Shown: positions 1 to 5,081 of the stretch, piece by piece
Layout of the letters: every line of letters starts with the position of its first letter
Position numbering within the stretch: the first letter of the stretch is position 1
Assembly: GCA_002402245.1 (NCBI GenBank)
Contig: NVVP01000069.1
Location: 1,154 to 6,234 of the forward strand
Origin: Gammaproteobacteria bacterium
Lineage (GTDB): Bacteria > Pseudomonadota > Gammaproteobacteria > Nitrosococcales > Methylophagaceae
Length of the DNA: 5,081 nt
Direction: 5' to 3'
Position numbers and translations under genes: made by a program
Notes under the pieces: model-generated
What the model was told of the DNA's origin: nothing
The model's input: only the letters and a program-made list of their open reading frames with translations
Databases searched by the model: none

Positions 1-1348
1 AAACGAAGACGATCTTATTGCTGCCGGTAAGCATATGCTGGTTGCTTACACCATGACTCCTATGCCGGGCTTTGGTGGCTACTTAGAAACTGCGGCTCAC
101 TTTGCTGCTGAATCATCAACAGGTACTAATGTTGAAGTTTCAACAACGGATGACTTTACTAAAGATCTTGATGCTATGGTCTACGAGATTGATGAAGCCA
201 AAGGCATCATGAAGATTGCCTACCCTAATGATCTATTTGACCGCAATATCATTGATGGTCGCACCATGGTTGTCTCATTTTTAACCCTAGCGGTTGGTAA
301 TAACCAAGGCATGGGTGATGTTCAATGTGCACAAATGCAAGATTTCTATGTACCAAAAGCAATGTTAGATATTTTTGATGGCCCATCAATGGATATCTCT
401 GATCTGTGGAATGTACTAGGTCGTTCACGCACTGATGGTGGTTATATCGCCGGAACAATCATCAAACCAAAATTAGGTCTACGTCCTAAACCTTTCGCTG
501 AAGCAGCTTACCAATTCTGGTTAGGCGGCGATTTCATCAAAAATGATGAGCCTCAAGGTAACCAAGTCTACGCACGTATGAAAGATGTAACACCTTTAGT
601 CGCTGATGCAATGAAACGTGCACAAGATGAAACTGGTGAAGCAAAATTATTCTCTGCTAACATCACCGCTGATGATCACCATGAAATGTGTGCTCGTGCT
701 GACTACATCTTAGAAGCATTCGGCGAAAATGCTCACCACGTTGCATTCTTAGTGGATGGTTATGTGGGTGGACCGGGTATGGTGACAACTGCTCGTCGTA
801 ACTACCCTGGTCAATATGTACATTACCATCGTGCAGGTCATGGTGCTATCACATCACCATCATCAGTACGTGGTTATACCGCATTTGTACTTGGTAAGCT
901 TTCTCGTCTAATGGGAGCATCAGGTATCCACGTAGGCACAATGGGCTACGGAAAAATGGAAGGTGGACCAGATGATAGAAATATCGCTTATATGATCGAG
1001 CGTGATAGTGCTGATGGTCCTTTCTTCCACCAAGAATGGTATGGAATGAAACCCACTACACCCATCATCTCTGGTGGCATGAACGCATTACGTCTTCCTG
1101 GTTTCTTCGAAAACTTAGGTCATGGTAATGTTATCAACACTGCCGGTGGTGGTGCTTATGGCCATATTGATAGCCCTGCTGATGGTGCTCGTTCATTATC
1201 ACAAGCTTATGACTGTTGGAAATCAGGTGCAGATCCTATTGAATACGCTAAAGAGCATCGTGAATTCGCTCGTGCATTCGAATCATTCCCAGGTGATGCT
1301 GATAGAATCTTCCCAGGTTGGAGAGAAAAATTAGGCGTGCATAAATAA
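1..1348 (+). CDS. cbbM: Form II ribulose-1,5-bisphosphate carboxylase/oxygenase, 5'-truncated by the window edge
   Basis: CbbM is the cytoplasmic CO2-fixing enzyme of the Calvin cycle; it carboxylates ribulose-1,5-bisphosphate to two 3-phosphoglycerates and works as a dimer or oligomer of large subunits without small subunits. The reading frame is open from base 2. The Met codon at 35 is internal: the eleven upstream codons (NEDDLIAAGKH) continue the family's conserved N-terminus, so about 12 residues are missing. Numbering from that internal Met, the active-site residues I recognise are all present: E26, N89, catalytic K144, carbamylated K169 followed by metal ligands D171 and E172 (GGDFIKNDEP), H265, H299, loop-6 K307 (GYGKMEG) and S346. 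These match Rhodospirillum rubrum numbers 48, 111, 166, 191, 193, 194, 287, 321, 329 and 368. The C-terminus ends FPGWREKLGVHK, as in proteobacterial form II enzymes, giving about 460 residues in full. No cbbS follows, consistent with form II. Intact catalytic residues argue against a RuBisCO-like protein. Confidence 0.98.
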   Translation, partial: NEDDLIAAGKHMLVAYTMTPMPGFGGYLETAAHFAAESSTGTNVEVSTTDDFTKDLDAMVYEIDEAKGIMKIAYPNDLFDRNIIDGRTMVVSFLTLAVGNNQGMGDVQCAQMQDFYVPKAMLDIFDGPSMDISDLWNVLGRSRTDGGYIAGTIIKPKLGLRPKPFAEAAYQFWLGGDFIKNDEPQGNQVYARMKDVTPLVADAMKRAQDETGEAKLFSANITADDHHEMCARADYILEAFGENAHHVAFLVDGYVGGPGMVTTARRNYPGQYVHYHRAGHGAITSPSSVRGYTAFVLGKLSRLMGASGIHVGTMGYGKMEGGPDDRNIAYMIERDSADGPFFHQEWYGMKPTTPIISGGMNALRLPGFFENLGHGNVINTAGGGAYGHIDSPADGARSLSQAYDCWKSGADPIEYAKEHREFARAFESFPGDADRIFPGWREKLGVHK

Positions 1349-1362
1349 GCCTAAGTACAACA

Positions 1363-1523
1363 ATACCCGTGACCAATCAAGATACAGATTTATAGCTCCG
1401 ATACTGAATACGCTAGCCGCGTTATAATAGTGAGTAATAGAACGACTATTACATCACTATTATGTCTTGCTAGCCCATCCATTATAGGCACTATAAACAT
1501 GCACTTTGAATGATAACGGGTAT
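1363..1523. repeat. 161-base imperfect palindrome, possible MITE-like or mRNA-structure element
   Basis: Two 78-base arms (1363-1440 and 1446-1523) surround the 5-base centre AACGA. Exactly matching blocks nest symmetrically: ATACCCGT/ACGGGTAT at the ends, TATAG (1391)/CTATA (1491), GCTAGC (1412)/GCTAGC (1469), and a 17-base inner arm 1424-1440 pairing with 1446-1463 apart from one bulged A at 1453. The spacers between blocks have nearly equal lengths (20/20, 16/16, 6/5). The two longer spacers also match across arms at about 12 of 20 and 9 of 16 positions, so by hand about 57 of 78 arm positions pair. A TA dinucleotide lies near each tip (1364-1365 and 1521-1522), which would fit a TA target duplication of Tc1/mariner-IS630-type MITEs, but that is inference. 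It starts 14 bases after the cbbM stop and encodes no protein. It could equally be a transcript-folding element protecting cbbM mRNA. I do not recognise it as ERIC or another named repeat. Confidence 0.75.
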
Positions 1524-1526
1524 ATA

Positions 1527-1567
1527 AAGAACTACCCTCGTTACCTCAGTGACGAGGGTAGTCTCTT
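1527..1567 (+). terminator. Strong hairpin, probable Rho-independent or partial terminator after cbbM
   Basis: The arms ACTACCCTCGT (1531-1541) and ACGAGGGTAGT (1552-1562) are perfectly complementary. One G-T pair and two more Watson-Crick pairs extend the stem to 14 pairs closed by a CTCA loop. If C1563 bulges, AAGA (1527-1530) and TCTT (1564-1567) add four pairs. The following sequence is T-rich but interrupted (TCTCTTACTTATTT), so termination may be incomplete. The position, between cbbM and cbbQ, suits a terminator that lets some transcription read through to the activase genes. It could also act as a 3'-end stabiliser. Confidence 0.65.
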
Positions 1568-1584
1568 ACTTATTTACCCTAAAA

Positions 1585-1590
1585 TATAAT
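1585..1590 (+). promoter_or_regulatory. Possible -10 box (TATAAT) upstream of cbbQ
   Basis: A perfect TATAAT lies just downstream of the terminator-like hairpin and about 94 bases before the cbbQ start. No convincing TTGACA-like -35 sits 16-18 bases upstream (TCTCTT at 17 bases), and there is no TG extension. In AT-rich spacer DNA this hexamer can arise by chance. If real, it would give cbbQO a promoter separate from cbbM and place the 13-base inverted repeat in the 5' untranslated leader. Confidence 0.2.
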
Positions 1591-1608
1591 TAAGCTACCT
1601 ACAAAACT

Positions 1609-1655
1609 ATTTAGCAAAATAAACCAGCTTTAAACCATGGCCTATTTTGCTAAAT
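1609..1655. repeat. Perfect 13-base inverted repeat upstream of cbbQ
   Basis: ATTTAGCAAAATA (1609-1621) and TATTTTGCTAAAT (1643-1655) are exact reverse complements separated by 21 bases. Inside the spacer CCA (1624-1626) can pair with TGG (1638-1640). The right arm is followed by TTCTTTTATTC, so the whole resembles an AT-rich, weak terminator or leader stem-loop. Alternatively it could be a two-half-site operator for a dimeric regulator, or a second small mobile-repeat remnant. It ends 28 bases before the cbbQ start codon, close enough to affect expression of the activase genes. I cannot assign it to a known regulator. Confidence 0.5.
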
Positions 1656-1683
1656 TCTTTTATTCATACCGAGCCATAATCAC

Positions 1684-2487
1684 ATGAATGACACAGAACA
1701 ATACCTGATTAAAGACGAACCTTTTTATCAAGTTCAAGATGATGAAATCGCTCTTTATACCGCCGCCTATCAAGCTCGCCTTCCAGTTATGGTTAAAGGC
1801 CCTACTGGTTGTGGCAAATCCCGCTTTATTGAACATATGGCCTGGAAACTAGGTCGACCACTCATTACGGTTGCCTGTAATGAAGATATGACCGCTTCCG
1901 ATTTAGTGGGACGGTACCTGTTAGATGCTAATGGTACTCGTTGGGTTGATGGACCACTCACCATTGCCGCACGTATTGGTGCAATTTGTTATCTCGATGA
2001 AATTGTTGAGGCTCGCCAAGATACCACCGTAGTCATTCACCCTCTAACCGATCACCGTAGAGTATTACCGCTTGATAAAAAAGGCGAGTTACTTAAAGCT
2101 CATCCTGATTTCCAATTAGTTATTTCTTATAACCCGGGTTATCAAAGTCTAATGAAAGACTTAAAACAATCGACCAAGCAACGTTTTACTGCATTTGAGT
2201 TTGATTACCCTAATGCTGAAACTGAGTCAGCTATTTTACAAAAAGAAGTCAGTATCGATGCTGAGTTAGCAGACAAATTAGTAAAAGTCGCTGCGACTGC
2301 ACGTAATTTAAAAGGTCATGGTCTGGATGAAGGAATATCAACACGCTTACTCACCTACGCAGCTTTACTAATGGAGCAAGGTATTGAGGCTAAAGCTGCT
2401 TGTAAAATGGCTTTAGTACGCCCTATTACCGATGATGCTGATATTCGTGACACCTTAGATCACGCTATTAACACTATTTTTGCGTAA
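1684..2487 (+). CDS. cbbQ: RuBisCO activase ATPase subunit CbbQ (MoxR-family AAA+)
   Basis: CbbQ is the motor of the CbbQO-type RuBisCO activase: hexameric AAA+ rings that, with CbbO, use ATP to release inhibitory sugar phosphates from RuBisCO in the cytoplasm. The 267 residues equal the usual family length. Visible motifs are Walker A GPTGCGKS (39-46), the CbbQ/NorQ signature ACNEDMTASDLVGRYLL (64-80), Walker B ICYLDE (101-106), sensor-1 Asn in ISYNPGYQ (N150), the conserved LKQSTKQRF (160-168) with a likely arginine finger at R167, and a sensor-2-type STRLL (219-223). The close paralogue NorQ serves nitric oxide reductase, but placement next to cbbM and cbbO supports CbbQ, probably the form II-associated CbbQ2 type. 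The start fits the family N-terminus (QYLIKDEPFYQ), yet no clear Shine-Dalgarno precedes it. Tandem in-frame stops TAA TAG end it. It is separated from cbbM by hairpins, which probably lowers its level relative to RuBisCO. Confidence 0.96.
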   Translation: MNDTEQYLIKDEPFYQVQDDEIALYTAAYQARLPVMVKGPTGCGKSRFIEHMAWKLGRPLITVACNEDMTASDLVGRYLLDANGTRWVDGPLTIAARIGAICYLDEIVEARQDTTVVIHPLTDHRRVLPLDKKGELLKAHPDFQLVISYNPGYQSLMKDLKQSTKQRFTAFEFDYPNAETESAILQKEVSIDAELADKLVKVAATARNLKGHGLDEGISTRLLTYAALLMEQGIEAKAACKMALVRPITDDADIRDTLDHAINTIFA

Positions 2488-2505
2488 TAGATTAGACCGT
2501 TCACC

Positions 2506-4758
2506 ATGAGTGAAACTGAAATTACACCTAATCCCTACCGTGAAAAGCTAAGTTGTGGCTTTGACCAAATCGATCCTATATTTGATCAATGCATGGAAGA
2601 AGCAAGCAGCTTATTATCCGAACAAGGTATTGAAGATTATTTAGCTGGTGCTTCGCTTATTTGTTCAATTGGCCGAGGTGTTGAGCCAGTAATAAGCTAT
2701 TTAGAAGATATTCCCGCTATGGCTGAACACCTTGGCGAGTCGATTATTAAACAGGTATCACAAACCATATGGGCATTTTCTCGCACCATAAACGGTAAGG
2801 CTATTCCTGTATTCTTGCAAACCTTGCCAACCGTTGCTCGTCGTTTAGGCGATCTTGATGCTTTACAGCATTACAGTGACCTTATCTTTGACATGATGGA
2901 ACAAACATCCACTTCCATTCATGGCCACCATGCCACCATTCCTAGTCCCAGCGTGGCAGACTTATTAGAAAATATTCCCTACCTGATTGGCCAACTATCA
3001 CTTGAAGGTCTGAAGAACTGGATTGCTTATGGTATTCAGTACTACAACACGCATCCAGAACGTCAACGTGATTATTTTAGTCTGCAATCTGCCGATAGCC
3101 GGGCGATTATGCAGCGTGAACGGCATGGCACTTTATTCTATGATCACGAACGTAAACTCAACCTCTATATGCAAGGCCTGTGGCAATTAGACCCTCATCT
3201 AGTTCCCTACTCGCTAGGTTTTGATGAATTACGTAAACCACAGCCTTATTTTGATCAATTAGGTGTCAGGATCCCTGATGTTTATGATGATATCAATAAC
3301 GTGTCAGGCATTGATCGCTACCGTGCGACCTTAGCCCATATGGCGGCACATCAGCGCTGGACCAAGCCTATCATTGCCGATAACTACAGTCCCTTCCAAC
3401 GCTTAGCAGTAGAATTTATTGAAGATGCCCGAGTGGAACATTTAGCCATTCAACGCTATCCAGGTTTACGTCAGCTGTTTATTCAATTGCATCCACGCCC
3501 TATTGAAGGTGCTTGTGATCCGCAAATACAATCATGTCTGCGTCACCGTCTTGCTATGTTGTCATTGGCACTACTAGATCCTGAGCACGGTTATAGCGAT
3601 CCAGACTTACTCGAATTTGCACAACGCTTCCACACAGCTATGGCTGAGGGTGAATCGAGTACTAAAGAAATTGCAGGTATCGGCTTATCCTATGTAGCGC
3701 GAACACGTATTCAAAGTGATCAATTGGCTAATGTCTTTTTTGATAATACCGAAATTGACTATCGCGATGATAACCGCCATATGTGGACCTTTATCGAAGA
3801 AGGTGATGAAGAAGAAAGCTTTGAAGAGCGCCAAAGCCAACAAGTCGAAGCAGAACCAGAAGGTCTTCCACCTCGTCATTACCCAGAATGGGACTACAAT
3901 ACCCAACGTTACCGACCTGATTGGGTCAGCGTGTATGAAGCCTTACACCAAAACGGTAGGGCTAGTGATATTGATGCCTTATTAGATAAACATTCTGCCG
4001 TGCTAAAGCGCATGAAGAAAATTTTAGAATTACTTAAACCGCAAAATACAGTCCGAATCCGCTATCAAGAAGAAGGTTCAGAGCTTGATCTCGATATCGC
4101 AATTCGTTCATTAATTGACCTTAAAAGTGGTAGCCAACCCGATCCACGAATTAATATGAGTCATCGTCATGATGGTCGTGATATTGCTGTAATGCTATTA
4201 CTTGATTTATCTGAATCCACTAATGATATTCCACAAGGTGCAAGCCAATCTATTTTAGATCTTTGCAAAGAATCAGTTTCGCTGCTTTCTTGGTCAATCG
4301 ATCAACTAGGTGATAAATTTGCCATTGCGGGTTTCCATTCTAATACCCGCCAAGATGTGCGTTATCACCATATTAAAGGCTTTAGTGAAAGCTGGAATGA
4401 TGAAGTTAAGGGTCGTATTGCCGGCTTAAAAGCAGCCTATTCAACCAGAATGGGAGCCGCTATGCGTCATGCGGCCCATTACCTTGAAAGCCAGAAAGCG
4501 GATAAAAAATTATTACTTATTTTAACTGATGGTGAACCCGCAGATATTGATGTCAGCGATAATCAACTACTAATTGAAGACACCCACAAAGCGGTGCAAG
4601 AACTTGATCAAAAAGGAATTTATAGTTATTGCATCACTCTTGATCCTCATGCAGATGAGTATGTTGATGATATATTTGGCAATCAACATATGGTCATTGA
4701 TAATGTATCTAAATTACCGGAGAAACTACCTGCTCTTTTTGCAAGTTTAACTAAATAA
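2506..4758 (+). CDS. cbbO: RuBisCO activase adaptor CbbO (von Willebrand A domain protein)
   Basis: CbbO partners with the CbbQ hexamer and recruits it to RuBisCO through its C-terminal von Willebrand A (VWA) domain. The product has 750 residues, normal for the family. The N-terminal half (about 1-420) is helical and includes LAHMAAHQRW (276-285) and EFIEDARVE (303-311), blocks I recall as shared with NorD/CobT-type proteins. An acidic, low-complexity stretch (430-452) leads into a linker. The VWA domain runs from about 558 to 750. Its metal-ion-dependent adhesion site looks intact: DLSES (D567, S569, S571), T647 in YSTRMG, and D675 in LILTDGEP. No signal peptide or membrane segment is apparent, so it is cytosolic. 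The gene follows cbbQ after 18 bases and is surely co-transcribed with it. The ATG at 2506 lacks a good Shine-Dalgarno, suggesting translational coupling. NorD is the main alternative; cbbM and cbbQ next door favour CbbO. Confidence 0.95.
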   Translation: MSETEITPNPYREKLSCGFDQIDPIFDQCMEEASSLLSEQGIEDYLAGASLICSIGRGVEPVISYLEDIPAMAEHLGESIIKQVSQTIWAFSRTINGKAIPVFLQTLPTVARRLGDLDALQHYSDLIFDMMEQTSTSIHGHHATIPSPSVADLLENIPYLIGQLSLEGLKNWIAYGIQYYNTHPERQRDYFSLQSADSRAIMQRERHGTLFYDHERKLNLYMQGLWQLDPHLVPYSLGFDELRKPQPYFDQLGVRIPDVYDDINNVSGIDRYRATLAHMAAHQRWTKPIIADNYSPFQRLAVEFIEDARVEHLAIQRYPGLRQLFIQLHPRPIEGACDPQIQSCLRHRLAMLSLALLDPEHGYSDPDLLEFAQRFHTAMAEGESSTKEIAGIGLSYVARTRIQSDQLANVFFDNTEIDYRDDNRHMWTFIEEGDEEESFEERQSQQVEAEPEGLPPRHYPEWDYNTQRYRPDWVSVYEALHQNGRASDIDALLDKHSAVLKRMKKILELLKPQNTVRIRYQEEGSELDLDIAIRSLIDLKSGSQPDPRINMSHRHDGRDIAVMLLLDLSESTNDIPQGASQSILDLCKESVSLLSWSIDQLGDKFAIAGFHSNTRQDVRYHHIKGFSESWNDEVKGRIAGLKAAYSTRMGAAMRHAAHYLESQKADKKLLLILTDGEPADIDVSDNQLLIEDTHKAVQELDQKGIYSYCITLDPHADEYVDDIFGNQHMVIDNVSKLPEKLPALFASLTK

Positions 4759-4761
4759 GGA
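4756..4761 (+). promoter_or_regulatory. Shine-Dalgarno (TAAGGA) for the DUF4197 gene, overlapping the cbbO stop
   Basis: TAAGGA lies 9 bases before the ATG at 4771, and its TAA is the cbbO stop codon. It fixes the start of the next gene and implies that ribosomes finishing cbbO are close to the new start. It is the only clear ribosome binding site in the window. Confidence 0.7.
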
Positions 4762-4770
4762 CATCGTTAC

Positions 4771-5081
4771 ATGACCACTCTTCGTAAAACAACATTATCA
4801 CTTTTAATTACCGCCTCTCTTTTTAGTGGTGCTAGCCAAGCAGATTGGGGCTCATTATTTAAAGATCTTACTTCCGCAGGCAGCGAACTATTATCAGATA
4901 CTAATAGTTCAAATACGGTTTCATCATCACTGGATAACTCGACCATTATTTCAGGCTTAAAAGAAGCCTTAAATGTCGGTACGCGTAAAGCAATTGAGAG
5001 TGTCAGCAAAACGGATGGTTATTTGGCCAATGAGCTTATCCGTATTGCCATGCCACCTGAATTAGAACAAGTTACCAACCT
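4771..5081 (+). CDS. DUF4197 domain protein, probably exported, 3'-truncated by the window edge
   Basis: The first 103 codons are visible and the frame is still open at the right edge. The product begins with a classic signal peptide: a basic start (MTTLRK), a hydrophobic core (TLSLLITASLF) and a likely signal peptidase I site after SQA (residue 24), leaving a mature chain that starts DWGSLF. There is no Cys in a lipobox, so a soluble periplasmic or otherwise exported protein is expected. The block IISGLKEALNVGTRKAIESV, then KTDGYLANELIRIAMPPEL, fits my memory of the start of DUF4197, a family of unknown function common in proteobacteria, usually with a signal peptide. The Ser/Thr/Asn-rich stretch at 40-60 is probably a flexible linker. 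It starts 12 bases after cbbO with a good TAAGGA site, so it is likely in the cbbQO transcript. No role in carbon fixation is known to me. The reverse-strand open frame at 4767-5009 is a shadow. Confidence 0.85.
   Translation, partial: MTTLRKTTLSLLITASLFSGASQADWGSLFKDLTSAGSELLSDTNSSNTVSSSLDNSTIISGLKEALNVGTRKAIESVSKTDGYLANELIRIAMPPELEQVTN

Noticed and set aside
35..37. ATG at 35 as the start of cbbM
   Set aside because: The frame is open upstream to the window edge and those codons encode the conserved form II N-terminus, so this Met is internal.
249..458. Reverse-strand 69-residue open frame inside cbbM
   Set aside because: It is antisense to a highly conserved enzyme and has no recognisable protein features.
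1..1348. RuBisCO-like protein (form IV) instead of true RuBisCO
   Set aside because: All recognised active-site residues, including the carbamylated Lys and both metal ligands, are present, and similarity to form II is continuous to the C-terminus.
1423..1428. TATAAT as a promoter -10 box within the palindrome
   Set aside because: It is part of the inner palindrome arm and has no -35 partner (GATACT at 17 bases), so it is better explained by the repeat.
1363..1523. ERIC-type intergenic repeat or CRISPR
   Set aside because: The sequence does not resemble the ERIC core as I remember it, and there are no regularly spaced direct repeats for CRISPR.
3685..3985. Open frames in other phases inside cbbO (reverse 3685-3906, forward 3716-3985)
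   Set aside because: They fall entirely within the well-supported cbbO frame and have no family features; they are shadows.
1684..4758. NorQ/NorD (nitric oxide reductase accessory proteins)
   Set aside because: Same families, but the adjacent cbbM, the absence of norCB and the close CbbQ-type sequence favour CbbQ/CbbO.
4767..5009. Reverse-strand 80-residue open frame
   Set aside because: It lies opposite the DUF4197 gene, whose product has a signal peptide, a family match and a good ribosome binding site; the reverse product resembles nothing I know.

Overview
The window carries one end of a Calvin-Benson-Bassham (CBB) carbon-fixation locus, all on the + strand. In order it holds a 5'-truncated form II RuBisCO gene (cbbM), a 335-base spacer rich in inverted repeats, the RuBisCO-activase pair cbbQ and cbbO, and the first 103 codons of an exported DUF4197-family protein. 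The cbbM-cbbQ-cbbO order is typical of chemolithoautotrophic proteobacteria, such as sulfur or iron oxidisers and related symbionts. The moderately AT-rich composition and the very proteobacterial CbbM, CbbQ and CbbO sequences suggest a gammaproteobacterial sulfur-oxidiser-like autotroph. That placement is inference; no marker gene here fixes the taxon.

Layout: 1-1348 is cbbM, open at the left edge and lacking about 12 N-terminal residues. 1349-1683 is non-coding. It contains a 161-base imperfect palindrome with 78-base arms around a 5-base centre (1363-1523), a strong terminator-like hairpin (1527-1567), a possible -10 box (1585-1590) and a perfect 13-base inverted repeat (1609-1655). 1684-2487 is cbbQ and 2506-4758 is cbbO, 18 bases apart. 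4771-5081 is the DUF4197 gene, 12 bases behind cbbO with its own Shine-Dalgarno sequence, running off the right edge.

How the parts work together: CbbM fixes CO2 onto ribulose-1,5-bisphosphate but is prone to trapping by inhibitory sugar phosphates. The MoxR-type AAA+ protein CbbQ forms hexameric rings. The von Willebrand A protein CbbO acts as the adaptor that ties the ring to RuBisCO so that ATP hydrolysis can eject the inhibitor. RuBisCO is needed in large amounts and its activase in small amounts, and the hairpins between cbbM and cbbQO are well placed to create that imbalance. The activase system itself is known. The least explained parts of the window are the long palindrome in the spacer and the secreted DUF4197 protein coupled to the activase genes.
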